Origin: a bacterium
GTDB taxonomy: Bacteria > Bdellovibrionota_C > UBA2361 > SZUA-149 > JAEUWB01
Reading direction: 5' to 3'
DNA length: 58,700 nt
Assembly: GCA_016786595.1 (NCBI GenBank)
Contig: JAEUWB010000039.1
Coordinates: 1 to 58,700 of the forward strand
Made by a program: the position numbers and the translations under genes. This document shows, one piece after another, positions 34,036 through 43,795 of this stretch; position 1 is the first letter of the stretch; each line of letters begins with the position of its first letter. The notes under the pieces are model-generated. The model was not told where the DNA came from. It searched no databases and worked only from the letters and a program-made list of their open reading frames with translations.

Positions 34036-35445
34036 GAGCCCGGGCTTAGTCATCGCAAGCAGATTTAATGTCTTATCAATTTCATCAACCGGAAGAACCT
34101 GCTGGCGCACTGCAATCTCGCGCACAGACATCCCAGTTTTAAAGGCCTCTTTAGCAAGTTGAGCCGCCTTATCATAGCCAATCTTTGGAGCAAGCGCTGT
34201 GCAGGTTGCAATACTTGCTTCAGCTAATTCGTAAAGTCTTTTTTCGTTTGCAGTAATCCCAGACACACACTTATCTGAAAAATTCTTAGCTCCGCTGGCC
34301 AGTAATTCAATCGATTCAAGTAGATTATGAGCCATGACTGGCATCATCACGTTTAACTCAAAGGTGCTGCCACTATGGCCAGCAAGCATAATGCAGGCAT
34401 CATTGCCAATTACTTGCGCACAAACCATTAAAAGCGATTCGGCAATAACTGGATTTACCTTGCCCGGCATGATTGAAGAACCTGGCTGAACTTCGGGTAA
34501 AGCAATCTCTTGCAACCCGCAACGCGGCCCACAAGCAAGCCAGCGAATATCATTGGCTATTTTTGCAAGGCTAACTGCGATTGTTCGAAGCTGCCCGCTC
34601 ATTTCTACCACGCCATCTTTGGCACTTTGTGCTTCAAAATGATTCTTCGCCTCAAAAAAACTAAGTCCCGTTGCTTTAGAGATCTCGGCAATTGTACGCT
34701 TAGGGAATTCTGGATGGGTATTTAAGCCTGTGCCGACAGCTGTCCCTCCCTGCGCAAGCTCAAGCAAGCTAACCAGTGAGCGTTCGAGTCTTTCCAGTGA
34801 GTGCGTAACTTGACTCTCGTAACCACTGAATTCTTGGCCGAGCGTAATTGGAGTTGCATCTTGCAAGTGCGTTCTTCCAGTTTTCACGAAACCAGAAAAT
34901 TCTTTTGACTTGGCGTTAAGTACATCACGTAAACCTTTGAGCGCCGGAATCAGCTTCTCCGTAATTGTTACAGCCGCAGCAACGTGCAGTGCAGTCGGAA
35001 TCACGTCATTTGAGGATTGACTCATATTGACATGGTCATTGGGATGAATTTTTAGCTCGGCTCCAGCGAGTTGCATTGCGCGATGTGCAATCACTTCATT
35101 GGCATTCATGTTGGTCGAAGTGCCAGATCCGGTTTGGAAAATATCAAGCACAAATTGACGATCAAGGGCGCCAGAGATAACTTCTTCGCAAGCTTTGAGA
35201 ATTGCATTTTTATGCTGATCTTCTAAAAGTCCAAGACTGGCATTGGCCAGTGCTGCTGATTTCTTAATCAGCCCTAGAGCGCGAATAAAAGAGCGGGAAA
35301 AGCGCAGCCCACTGATTGGAAAATTCTCAAGTGCGCGCTGAGTTTGTGCCGCATAAAGTGCATCAACAGGGACTTTCATTTCCCCCATTGAATCCTTTTC
35401 AATGCGAAATTTTTGACTTGTGTTCCCAGCTACTGTTTCAGACAT
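34033..35445 (-). CDS. fumC: Fumarate hydratase class II
   Basis: Hydrates fumarate to malate in the TCA cycle. About 470 residues, homotetrameric iron-free class. Signature GSSIMPGKVNPV, with TGSGTSTNMNANEV, SSNDVIPTALHVA and GRTHLQDATPITLGQEF. The ATG at 35445 (MSETVAGN) is chosen over an in-frame upstream ATG at 35466. The stop TAG lies within the inverted end of the MITE-like element. Confidence 0.95.
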   Translation of the reverse strand: MSETVAGNTSQKFRIEKDSMGEMKVPVDALYAAQTQRALENFPISGLRFSRSFIRALGLIKKSAALANASLGLLEDQHKNAILKACEEVISGALDRQFVLDIFQTGSGTSTNMNANEVIAHRAMQLAGAELKIHPNDHVNMSQSSNDVIPTALHVAAAVTITEKLIPALKGLRDVLNAKSKEFSGFVKTGRTHLQDATPITLGQEFSGYESQVTHSLERLERSLVSLLELAQGGTAVGTGLNTHPEFPKRTIAEISKATGLSFFEAKNHFEAQSAKDGVVEMSGQLRTIAVSLAKIANDIRWLACGPRCGLQEIALPEVQPGSSIMPGKVNPVIAESLLMVCAQVIGNDACIMLAGHSGSTFELNVMMPVMAHNLLESIELLASGAKNFSDKCVSGITANEKRLYELAEASIATCTALAPKIGYDKAAQLAKEAFKTGMSVREIAVRQQVLPVDEIDKTLNLLAMTKPGL

Positions 35446-35544
35446 ATGAAAATCCTGTGATTCCAATCGATAAAAGTGCGATCGATCTACTAATCTCGTT
35501 TGCGAAACGCAACAATCACCCCAGTTTGGCCGATAATAAATGGT

Positions 35545-36003
35545 ATGCTTAAAACTGTAAAAAATTACCGCGCAAGCAACTCGGGATTCTCGTTGTTTGA
35601 ACTACTAGTGGTCTGCGCTTTTATGACTGGACTTGCTGGGATTGCTACCCTCAAAGCAAGTCAAATACTTACACCCTCGCTTCGGCATTACACTAAAGAC
35701 TTACTAATTAAAATTAATTATCATGCGGCACTTACCGAACTCAAGCGCACTCCGCTTGAAATCAAATCATTCAAACAAAAATCTTTGCAACTTAATTACC
35801 ACAACAAAAGCTTTACCTTAGCGATTCCAAAACAAGTCACACTGAAGAGCTTTAATTTTGGAAACTTAAAAAATCCCGCGAGTTGGGTGATTCGCCCCAA
35901 CGGCACGGCTACACCAGGGCGCGTTGAATTCAGAATGAACTCGTCAACTTGCTCACTGATTCAGTCCTTACGCGGTCAGCGTAGAATTTTTTGCTTGGAC
36001 TAG
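35545..36003 (+). CDS. FimT/GspH-like minor pilin
   Basis: About 152 residues. A short basic leader ends in a prepilin peptidase site (SNSG|FSLFELLVV, Glu at +5), followed by a hydrophobic helix and a soluble C-terminal domain with two cysteines near the end. First of four genes in the order typical of the fimT-pilV-pilW-pilX minor pilin set. Start taken at ATG 35545. Confidence 0.82.
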   Translation: MLKTVKNYRASNSGFSLFELLVVCAFMTGLAGIATLKASQILTPSLRHYTKDLLIKINYHAALTELKRTPLEIKSFKQKSLQLNYHNKSFTLAIPKQVTLKSFNFGNLKNPASWVIRPNGTATPGRVEFRMNSSTCSLIQSLRGQRRIFCLD

Positions 36004-36012
36004 ATTTAAGAT

Positions 36013-36324
36013 ATGTCACTTCTCGATATTCTCGTTGCAACATTTATTCTATTAATTAGCTTCTTTGCTTTAGCTAAAACTGAGGCTGTTAGTTTTAGAA
36101 GTGAACAAACTGCGGGAGCGTCCCTTGCTGCAGCAGAGCAATATTCGGATCTTTTCGCCTATCTACAAGTCACGCAAGAGCTGGCTGGTACATTTCGTAA
36201 TGCAATTGAATATCAGTGTAGCAGTACTTCGCCCGAAAGTAGTTTATCCTATCAGTACCTGCAGTGCTTAATTCGGCAGGGGGACTCAATTCAGCAAGTC
36301 ACTCTATGGAAAGAAATCGATTAG
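36013..36324 (+). CDS. PilV/GspI-like minor pilin without a leader peptide
   Basis: 103 residues. It begins MSLLDILVATFILLISFFAL, which looks like a mature pseudopilin N-terminus (usually x|MTLLEVLVA). The leader and Gly cleavage site are absent: a TAA lies one codon before the ATG in this frame. The usual Glu at +5 is Asp. Two Cys sit near the C-terminus. It overlaps the next gene by 19 bp. It may assemble without peptidase processing or be defective. Confidence 0.65.
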   Translation: MSLLDILVATFILLISFFALAKTEAVSFRSEQTAGASLAAAEQYSDLFAYLQVTQELAGTFRNAIEYQCSSTSPESSLSYQYLQCLIRQGDSIQQVTLWKEID

Positions 36325-37088
36325 CAGACGCAGCTGGCCTAAGTTTAATGGAGCTACTGGTCGTAACGGCCCTTACTGGAATAATTCTTGTCGCACCACT
36401 CTCACTCCTTAAAGGTTTCTCTCGGCGCAGCGTAGTTAGTCAGCAGCAGACAATTAACCGGCAAACTGAGCGCAGCGTAGAGTTTCATCTACGTCGGGCA
36501 ATTCAAGCAGCAAATCAATTAAGGCTTGAAGGTAATTTAAGCTTCAGCGCAGACTCTGCAGGCAATGCAAAGTTAAAAATTGTTGCGCTTGATGCTCAAG
36601 GCACCCTCACCCAGATAGCCCTCGCTCAGGTAGATAACAAGGAACATTATTGTGGGCCAAAAACCCTAGCAGAGCGCTCTGGTAAGGCAATTGAGTTTTA
36701 TCGTGGCCTTGCAGTAGATGAATTTGGAAATTATCAACTCAAAGCTAGCAGAGTTGTCGATCGACACACTGCCTGTCCAGGGAAAGCACTCTATCGCATT
36801 AACTTACGACAACTTGGCTTAGCAACTGTCACAGCTCGCCCCTTAATACTCATTCCAATTACTGAAAGTTATGAGCTCTCTCTTAACGCTCATGAAACTC
36901 TTTACTACTGGTCAGAGTTAACAGGCGAAAAACAACCCTTAGTGCAAGGCGTAAAAAATTTGCAAATTACAAAGATCCACGACGAGTTATTACTGTTTAC
37001 AGTTACCACAGCCTTAAGGCAGGCAAATTTCCTTTTTCATCTTCGTCAAAGTCTCACGACGGCAGATCTACTTAGTCTTTACTTTTGA
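36306..37088 (+). CDS. PilW/GspJ-like minor pilin
   Basis: About 260 residues. Leader with cleavage site ADAAG|LSLMELLVV (Glu +5), a hydrophobic helix to about residue 38, then a long soluble domain with beta-strand-like segments and paired cysteines (HYCGPK, HTACPGK). Start at ATG 36306 (MERNRLADAAG) inside the end of the preceding gene. Confidence 0.82.
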   Translation: MERNRLADAAGLSLMELLVVTALTGIILVAPLSLLKGFSRRSVVSQQQTINRQTERSVEFHLRRAIQAANQLRLEGNLSFSADSAGNAKLKIVALDAQGTLTQIALAQVDNKEHYCGPKTLAERSGKAIEFYRGLAVDEFGNYQLKASRVVDRHTACPGKALYRINLRQLGLATVTARPLILIPITESYELSLNAHETLYYWSELTGEKQPLVQGVKNLQITKIHDELLLFTVTTALRQANFLFHLRQSLTTADLLSLYF

Positions 37089-37098
37089 GTGAATCGCT

Positions 37099-37941
37099 AT
37101 GCAGAATCTAAAACGAAATCAACAAACCGGCTCAGTTCTAATTTGCGCATTAATTATTATTGCGCTCTCAACACAAATAGTTTTCCTTATCGCTACGCAG
37201 AGTCAGCTCCAGCTTAGTTTTTCGAGTGCCTATAAAAACTATATTCAAGAGTTAATTGATCTGAACAGTGACTTCACAAAAGAATTAAGAAAAGTTGATC
37301 TGGGCACAATTCCAAGTGCCCTAAAAAAGCTAGACCCCGGCACAGAACTATACTTACTTAATCAGCACTTAGTGATCAAAAAAGCTACTGATGATTTATT
37401 CAAAACGCCAAATTGGCATCGCCTCGAGAACTATCTTCAGCGTCGTGGAACTACTCAGTCTTGTAGCGTACTCAGTAATCATAACCCAGACTGCAAATTC
37501 TGTTCGAAATTTACGTGTCGTGAAGAAGGTTTAAACCTCGAGCAAGATACGTATTTTAAAGGCAATCTCCAAACATCAAATCTCTCCATTGCGGGCACTA
37601 TAAAATTAGTAATTAACGGTGAACTGCAGCTTGAGAACTTAGATCTCACTCAAGCCTTGTCAGTAGAAATTATTGTCCTTGGAGAAATTAAAATTGGCAG
37701 CATCAAGGTCAATCCCAACCCTCAGCAAATACTGATTCATTCGGCATTGGGAAAAATTACAGTTACAAATTTTAGCGATGATTTACTTGCCTGTAGTGAG
37801 CAAGTAAAGTTTCGGCTTGAAGCAAACCAAGGGCAGGTGCTGAACGGTACCAATTTCAAGCAACGCCAACTTGGTTGCGAAATCACAAAAGATGCTAAAT
37901 TTTGGCCTAATTTGCAGGTGATTGGCGTATTAAGTGATTAA
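37099..37941 (+). CDS. PilX-like minor pilin/pilus-tip protein
   Basis: 280 residues. N-terminal QTGSVLICALIIIALSTQIV resembles PilX/GspK entry segments. The middle has a cysteine cluster (CSVLSNHNPDCKFCSKFTC). The last third is a series of short beta-strands (NLSIAGTIKLVINGELQLEN, IIVLGEIKIGSIKVN) that may form a beta-helix. It ends the minor-pilin cluster. The assembly machinery is not in this window. Confidence 0.68.
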   Translation: MQNLKRNQQTGSVLICALIIIALSTQIVFLIATQSQLQLSFSSAYKNYIQELIDLNSDFTKELRKVDLGTIPSALKKLDPGTELYLLNQHLVIKKATDDLFKTPNWHRLENYLQRRGTTQSCSVLSNHNPDCKFCSKFTCREEGLNLEQDTYFKGNLQTSNLSIAGTIKLVINGELQLENLDLTQALSVEIIVLGEIKIGSIKVNPNPQQILIHSALGKITVTNFSDDLLACSEQVKFRLEANQGQVLNGTNFKQRQLGCEITKDAKFWPNLQVIGVLSD

Positions 37942-37973
37942 TACAGTTTGGCACCGGGCAGCTATTACTAGTG

Positions 37974-39380
37974 CTAACCAACTGAGCCTTCCATTTCAAG
38001 CTCAATCAGTCGATTTAGTTCTACCGCGTATTCCAGTGGAAGCTCTTTAGCAATTGGTTCAATAAAGCCGCGCACGATCATCGAGCGTGCTTGTTCTTCA
38101 GAAAGTCCACGACTTTGTAGATAAAACATCTGCTCTTCGGAGATTTTAGAAACGCTTGCTTCGTGGCCAACTTCTGCAGTTGGCTCGTAGACCTCGATGT
38201 ATGGGTAAGTATCAGTGCGACATTGATCTCCAATTAAGAGCGCATCGCATTCAACTGAGACTTTGGCTCCAGTTGCGCCTTCATAAACCTTAGCAAGGCC
38301 ACGATAAGAAGAGCGTCCCTGGTCTTTGGAAATTGATTTAGAAATAATTTCCGATGTTGTGTTCGGTGCAACGTGCACAACCTTAGCACCCGCATCGAGA
38401 TGTTGAACTTGAGTTGCCATGGCAACACTGAGAACTTCTCCGTGGGCACGCTCACCAACTAGATAAATTGCAGGATATTTCATCGTCAGCTTGGAACCAA
38501 GGTTACCATCAACCCACTCCATCACCGCATCTTCGTGAGCAACGGCACGCTTAGTTACAAGGTTGTAGACATTTGTTGCCCAGTTTTGGATTGTTGAATA
38601 ACGGAAGCGACCACCTTTCTTCACAATCACTTCGACCACTGCAGAGTGGAGAGAATCTGAGCTATAGGTTGGAGCTGTGCAGCCTTCTATATAATGCGCA
38701 TAAGCACCTTCATCGATAATAATTAAGGTGCGCTCAAACTGCCCCATTTTTTCTGCATTGATTCTAAAATATGCTTGCAAAGGAAGATCGAGCTTTACGC
38801 CAGGAGGCACATAAATAAAACTTCCGCCTGACCAAGCAGCAGAATTTAGTGCCGCAAATTTATTATCATCTGGGGGCACGATCGTCGCCCAATATTCTCT
38901 AAAAAGTTCTGGATGTTGCTTGAGTGCAGAATCTGTATCAAGAAAAATTACGCCCTGCTCTTCCCATTCCTTTTTGAGTGAGTGGTAAACAACTTCACTT
39001 TCGTATTGTGCACCCACACCAGCAAGGACTGTGCGTTCTGCTTCAGGAATTCCAAGCTTATCGAAAGTGCGTTTAATATCTGCAGGAACGTCATCCCAAG
39101 TGCGGCCCTGCTTTTCAACCGGTTTAAGGTAGTAATATGTATCTTCGAAATTAAGTTCTTTGAGATATTCAATCCCGCCCCAGTTAGGCATTGGCTTAGA
39201 AAAAAAGATATCAAGGGCTTTATGTCTGAATTCACGCATCCAGTCGGGTTCGCCTTTGTGATCGCAAATTTGATCTATAATCTCATGATCGATACCCTTG
39301 CGTGCTTTAAATATGGCATTTTCAGGATCTTTAAATCCATACTTATAATCTTCTTTAATATCTGAGGCGGCTATCGACAT
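37974..39380 (-). CDS. sufB: Fe-S cluster assembly scaffold SufB
   Basis: 468 residues of the SufB/SufD family, SufB type. Family blocks: [79 protein letters not shown] and [13 protein letters not shown]. The late Cys-containing block [11 protein letters not shown] and [20 protein letters not shown] are also present. It forms SufBC2D, which builds Fe-S clusters. No sufC, sufD or sufS lies next to it here, which is unusual. Confidence 0.96.
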   Translation of the reverse strand: MSIAASDIKEDYKYGFKDPENAIFKARKGIDHEIIDQICDHKGEPDWMREFRHKALDIFFSKPMPNWGGIEYLKELNFEDTYYYLKPVEKQGRTWDDVPADIKRTFDKLGIPEAERTVLAGVGAQYESEVVYHSLKKEWEEQGVIFLDTDSALKQHPELFREYWATIVPPDDNKFAALNSAAWSGGSFIYVPPGVKLDLPLQAYFRINAEKMGQFERTLIIIDEGAYAHYIEGCTAPTYSSDSLHSAVVEVIVKKGGRFRYSTIQNWATNVYNLVTKRAVAHEDAVMEWVDGNLGSKLTMKYPAIYLVGERAHGEVLSVAMATQVQHLDAGAKVVHVAPNTTSEIISKSISKDQGRSSYRGLAKVYEGATGAKVSVECDALLIGDQCRTDTYPYIEVYEPTAEVGHEASVSKISEEQMFYLQSRGLSEEQARSMIVRGFIEPIAKELPLEYAVELNRLIELEMEGSVG

Positions 39381-39717
39381 TACAAAATTTCCTAATGATT
39401 TAAATTAGTTCCAATCTAGAGTAAGTTATTATAGATTAATTTGGCGAAGAATGAAAGTTTCTTTAGTTCTTTAGAGTAATTCACGATTCTATGCGGCAAA
39501 TAGAGAACTGCTCTAAATGTCAAATGATCACTATAACTTAGGAAAGCAGCAAAGCTACTAGGTGCTAATATAGTGTAAAATTTCAAAGTTTTCTTGCTAT
39601 AAATCTTTAGTCTAAGTCTATTGCGAGACGTTATTATAGTTAAATCCATATCCGTTGACTAAAGTTTCATTAACCGAGAAAATTTTTGGCAACGGGTATA
39701 GTGTAGGAAGAATTAAG
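39381..39717. other. Intergenic region, no feature recognised
   Basis: A 337-bp AT-rich gap between sufB and the response regulator genes, which point away from each other. It must hold both promoters, but I could not assign boxes with confidence. A 77-codon minus-strand frame (39416-39649) here lacks a Shine-Dalgarno sequence and protein-like composition and is not called. Confidence 0.6.
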
Positions 39718-40089
39718 ATGGCTGGAAAAGGAACGATTTTTGTAGTTGATGATGATAATCATGCACGCTCACTGGTTGAGATGATTCTAAAAAGCAAAGG
39801 CTACAATGCCGTCTGCTGCATCAACGGCCAAGATGCTTTAGATAAATTGAAAACCACTATCCCCAATTTGGTTCTTCTCGATATCATGATGCCCGGATTA
39901 AATGGCTATGATGTGCTTAAAGCCATGAAAGAAAATCCTAAAACAGAAAATATTCCCGTAATCATGCTCACTGCCAAGGGACAAGGCGATGAAATCATGG
40001 AAGGATATCAACATGGGGCAGATTATTATATCCCTAAACCATTCACTACCGAGCAATTAATCTATGGAATCAGTCTCTATCTCCCGTGA
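39718..40089 (+). CDS. CheY-like single-domain response regulator
   Basis: 123 residues, receiver only. Acidic pocket IFVVDDDNHA, phospho-acceptor Asp in LVLLDIMMPGLNGYDVL, Thr in VIMLTAKG and Lys in YIPKPFT. No output domain, so it acts by protein contact. The start at ATG 39718 (MAGKGTIF) gives a typical length. It stands just before tmk, about 22 bp away. Confidence 0.93.
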   Translation: MAGKGTIFVVDDDNHARSLVEMILKSKGYNAVCCINGQDALDKLKTTIPNLVLLDIMMPGLNGYDVLKAMKENPKTENIPVIMLTAKGQGDEIMEGYQHGADYYIPKPFTTEQLIYGISLYLP

Positions 40090-40111
40090 GATCTAAGGTC
40101 AGGTAAGACTA

Positions 40112-40756
40112 ATGCAAGGTATTTTTATCACACTTGAAGGGATTGAAGGTTCAGGAAAATCGACCCTAGCGCAAGCGCTCGCTGATAAGATTAATGCTCG
40201 TGGCAAAACAACTTTACTGACACATGAACCTGGGGCAACAAAGCTTGGCCAGGCACTGCGACGTATGTTACTCGATCACGACACTAGCACAGAGCAAAAA
40301 AACCTCGCACCGCTTGCGGAATTACTGCTCTTTGAAGCTGACCGCGCACAGCATCTTCATGAAGTAATTCAACCGGCACTAGCGCGCGGCGAAATTGTAA
40401 TTTGCGACCGCTTTATTCACTCAACCCTTGCCTATCAAGGATTTGGTCGGGGCATTTCAACTGAAATCATTAATCAGTTAAATCAAATCGCCACGACAAA
40501 GCTTAGCCCAGATTATACTTTTATTTTGGATTTAGCTGTGGAAGAAGGCTTACGCCGGGCAAAGAAACGCGGCGAAGGTCTTGATCGTTTTGAGTCGGAA
40601 CGTCAAGCTTTTCATGAAAAAGTGCGCCAGGGATTTTTAGCAATTGCCAAGAATTCTTCGACAGCAAGCTCAACCAAATTCTCAATCCTTGATGCCAATC
40701 AATCTCCCTTACAAATCTGCAATCAAGCATTTGCAGTTATTGAAACTGCGCTGTAG
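40112..40756 (+). CDS. tmk: Thymidylate kinase
   Basis: Phosphorylates dTMP to dTDP. 214 residues. P-loop LEGIEGSGKST, DRx region ICDRFIHSTLAYQGFGRG, and the LID RAKKRGEGLDRFE. It forms a run with holB and metG, a common bacterial order. Confidence 0.96.
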   Translation: MQGIFITLEGIEGSGKSTLAQALADKINARGKTTLLTHEPGATKLGQALRRMLLDHDTSTEQKNLAPLAELLLFEADRAQHLHEVIQPALARGEIVICDRFIHSTLAYQGFGRGISTEIINQLNQIATTKLSPDYTFILDLAVEEGLRRAKKRGEGLDRFESERQAFHEKVRQGFLAIAKNSSTASSTKFSILDANQSPLQICNQAFAVIETAL

Positions 40757-40773
40757 TATTAATTCCGATCAAC

Positions 40774-41799
40774 ATGGCGCAGAGAAAATCAAATGCAAAC
40801 GAAGCTGTTTTTTTTACCCCAGACGACTCTGGCGCAACGCTTGCGAGAACTGCTGGGCATAAAATTTTTGGGCATCGTGAGACCGTTCTACAGCTAGAGA
40901 AACAAGTTGCGGAGCAACGCACACCACATGCACTTTTATTTTCTGGGCCTCTTGGTGTTGGGAAACGTGCCGTCGCCCAGCATCTGGCAAGAAAATTACT
41001 CAGAGCTGAAAATTTAGAACATCATCCTGATTTCTTTGTGGTTAGCTTAGAAGAAGGGAAAAAGGATATTCCTGCTGAGACAATTCGCGCCCTAATTAGC
41101 GAACTACAACTTAAGCCATTTCATGCAGCAAATAACCCGGCGGCCTGTCGGGTTGCAATTATCGATCAAGCCCAACGCATGTCAAACGCTGCCATAAGTG
41201 CCTTGCTCAAAACTTTAGAAGAGCCAACTGCCCATACACACATTATTTTGATTTCTGACAGCGCACACCGATTAATTGAAACAATCATCTCACGCTGCCA
41301 ATTGTTTCATTTTGGTCTACTCGCGAAGGCCGATCTCGAGAACTTACTCAAAAGCCTGCTGCCTGAGGAAAAACAAATCAGTAAAGCACTACTGCAATTA
41401 CTTGAAGGTTCAGTTGCGCCGCTTAATCTAGGTGGCTTAGTTAATCTACGCAGCCTCCAGCTGGAAAACCCCAAAAATATCAGCAAACACTTAATCGACC
41501 TAGAAGCAGCTGTTTCGGATATCGCATTACAAATTGACCAATTCTTTAAAGCTAATTTCAGTCCAACTAGCTGTTTACGCATCAGCACCTACCTAGCGCA
41601 AAGCAAGGAGCGCTTGACGCTGGCTTGGCCATTACTGCGGGCGAAATTGCGTGAACAATTCTTAAGCCATGATGCTCGGCCGATTTCTGAAGTTAGTTAT
41701 CAGCTAGTTCAAACTCAGCAGTTGATTGAAGACCGTAACGCTCAAGCTGAACTCCAACTCAACGAATTCTTTCTAAATACTCGCACTCTTTTGAATTAA
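40774..41799 (+). CDS. holB: DNA polymerase III subunit delta'
   Basis: Clamp-loader subunit. 341 residues, AAA+ fold. An N-terminal extension of about 30 residues precedes FGHRETVLQLEKQV. Walker A is FSGPLGVGKRA. The sensor region is NAAISALLKTLEEPTAHTHI followed by ISRCQ. The zinc-module cysteines are absent, as in many HolB proteins. It lies between tmk and metG. Confidence 0.93.
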   Translation: MAQRKSNANEAVFFTPDDSGATLARTAGHKIFGHRETVLQLEKQVAEQRTPHALLFSGPLGVGKRAVAQHLARKLLRAENLEHHPDFFVVSLEEGKKDIPAETIRALISELQLKPFHAANNPAACRVAIIDQAQRMSNAAISALLKTLEEPTAHTHIILISDSAHRLIETIISRCQLFHFGLLAKADLENLLKSLLPEEKQISKALLQLLEGSVAPLNLGGLVNLRSLQLENPKNISKHLIDLEAAVSDIALQIDQFFKANFSPTSCLRISTYLAQSKERLTLAWPLLRAKLREQFLSHDARPISEVSYQLVQTQQLIEDRNAQAELQLNEFFLNTRTLLN

Positions 41800-41819
41800 T
41801 TTATCTATGCTATGAATCT

Positions 41820-43790
41820 ATGATGACCAGCAATTACTACGTAACCACACCGATATATTACGCAAACGGCCATCCGCATCTGGGCAATACCTATACGACC
41901 ACACTAGCCGACATGCTCACGCGCTTTTATAAGTTCATGGGCAAGGAAACTTTTTTTCTGACCGGCACTGATGAACACGGTGATAAAGTCCATCAAGCCG
42001 CAGTTAAAGCTGGTAAAACCCCACAAGCATTCACTGATGACGTGAGCAATCTTTTCATCAGCACCTGGAAAGAACTCGGTTTTGAGTATGATCGCTTTAT
42101 CCGCACAACCGACGAAGATCACAAGGAACTTGTAAAAACAATCTTGCAGCAAATCTATGACCAAGGTGACATTTATTTTGGTGAATACGGGGGCTTATAC
42201 TGCGTAGGCTGTGAGCGTTTTTTAACCGAGAAGGAATTAATTGATGGCAAATGTCCTGACCATCAAACTGCGCCACAATTCGTTGAAGAGAAAAATTACT
42301 TCTTTAAAATGTCAAAATATCAAGACCGCTTAATCAAGCACTTGACCGAAGTTCAACCTGATTTCATTCGACCGGAAAGATATCGTAATGAGGTCTTAGC
42401 GCTCTTACGTGAGCCGCTCGAAGATCTTTGTATCTCACGACCGAAATCACGTTTAACCTGGGGCATTGAATTACCCTTTGACCCAAACTACGTAACCTAT
42501 GTTTGGTTTGATGCGCTGATTAATTATTTAACTGGAGTTAATTATCCAGGCGGCAAAAATTACCAGAAATTCTGGAAGAATTGTGAGCATTTAATTGCTA
42601 AAGATATCGTCAAGCCGCACGGCGTTTTTTGGCCGCTGATGCTAATGGCCGCAAATATTCCCTTGTATGAGCATCTGACAGTTCACGGCTATTGGATTAC
42701 TCCAACCGGAAAAATGTCAAAAACCGTAGGCAACGTCGTCAATCCACTTGAGATCAAAACTGAATTTGGTATGGACGTATTTCGCTACTACATTTTTCGC
42801 GAAATGGTTTTTGGACTAGACGGTACATTTAGTCGCGAATCTTTAGAAACACGCTACAACGCTGACCTGGCAAATAATCTTGGAAACTTAGTGAGCCGTT
42901 CACTTGCAATGTGCACGCAGTATCGTGAGTCGAAAGTTCCAACAGCCACAAAAAACAGTGCCGCATTGGGCAATTTACCTGAACGCGCTGAGGCGATGGT
43001 CAAAGAAAGCATTGCGCTTTTTGAGGACCGTGAACTTCACCGTGCACTGGAACGCATTTGGGCATTTATTGATGAGGTAAATATTTTTATCGACCGCACT
43101 AAACCTTGGGGACTAGCCAAGGAAGAAAAATTAGCCCAAACACCAAATACCGAAACTTTAGATGCAGTGCTTTATAGTCAACTTGAATCGATTCGTATTA
43201 TTGCTGCAATGATTTCCTTCAGCATGCCTGAAACATCTAAAAAGATTTTTAAAATGCTAGGGTTTGATGAAAAATCAGCAGCAAAGGAAGCTACAGTAAA
43301 ATCCGCCTTAGAGTGGGGGCGTTTACAGAGTAGCTCCCGCCTTGGAGAAATCACCGCACTTTTCCCCAGAATTGAAAAAAAGAAAATAGTTATGGAACAG
43401 ACAACAGCAGCAAGTCAGACAACAAAAGAGGTAAAATCCGAGCAAACTACTGAGACAGGTCTCATCGAGTTTGATGATTTTGCCAAAGTTTCACTACGTG
43501 TTGGTCAAATTCTTGAAGCCTCGCGCATCGAGAAATCAGATAAGCTTCTTAAATTAAAAGTTGACTTAGGGGAGCAGTCAGGGCCACGCCAAATTTTAGC
43601 TGGCATTGGTAAGCACTATGATCCCGAGGCACTTGTCGGTCGTAAAGTCTGCGCCGTAACTAACCTCAAGCCGCGCAAGATGCTTGGCCACGAAAGTCAA
43701 GGCATGCTTCTTGCCGCAAGTGACGAAGCAGGACGTCTTGAGCTCGTAAGTCCAGGCACAAGTCTCTTGCCAGGTTCTCGCATTTCATAG
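41820..43790 (+). CDS. metG: Methionyl-tRNA synthetase with C-terminal tRNA-binding domain
   Basis: 656 residues, class Ia. ATP motif ANGHPHLGNTYTT, knuckle with CVGCE (a single CxxC here, then CPDH), KMSKT, and a C-terminal EMAP/Trbp111-like domain (about 555-655: FDDFAKVSLRVGQILEASRI, GLGxxxDPEALVGRKVCAVT-like region, and LKPRKMLGHESQGMLL). Two adjacent ATGs at 41820 and 41823. Confidence 0.96.
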   Translation: MMTSNYYVTTPIYYANGHPHLGNTYTTTLADMLTRFYKFMGKETFFLTGTDEHGDKVHQAAVKAGKTPQAFTDDVSNLFISTWKELGFEYDRFIRTTDEDHKELVKTILQQIYDQGDIYFGEYGGLYCVGCERFLTEKELIDGKCPDHQTAPQFVEEKNYFFKMSKYQDRLIKHLTEVQPDFIRPERYRNEVLALLREPLEDLCISRPKSRLTWGIELPFDPNYVTYVWFDALINYLTGVNYPGGKNYQKFWKNCEHLIAKDIVKPHGVFWPLMLMAANIPLYEHLTVHGYWITPTGKMSKTVGNVVNPLEIKTEFGMDVFRYYIFREMVFGLDGTFSRESLETRYNADLANNLGNLVSRSLAMCTQYRESKVPTATKNSAALGNLPERAEAMVKESIALFEDRELHRALERIWAFIDEVNIFIDRTKPWGLAKEEKLAQTPNTETLDAVLYSQLESIRIIAAMISFSMPETSKKIFKMLGFDEKSAAKEATVKSALEWGRLQSSSRLGEITALFPRIEKKKIVMEQTTAASQTTKEVKSEQTTETGLIEFDDFAKVSLRVGQILEASRIEKSDKLLKLKVDLGEQSGPRQILAGIGKHYDPEALVGRKVCAVTNLKPRKMLGHESQGMLLAASDEAGRLELVSPGTSLLPGSRIS

Positions 43791-43795
43791 GTCTC

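Noticed and set aside
39416-39649. 77-codon minus-strand ORF
   Set aside because: No Shine-Dalgarno sequence, no recognisable pattern, in the likely promoter region of two genes.
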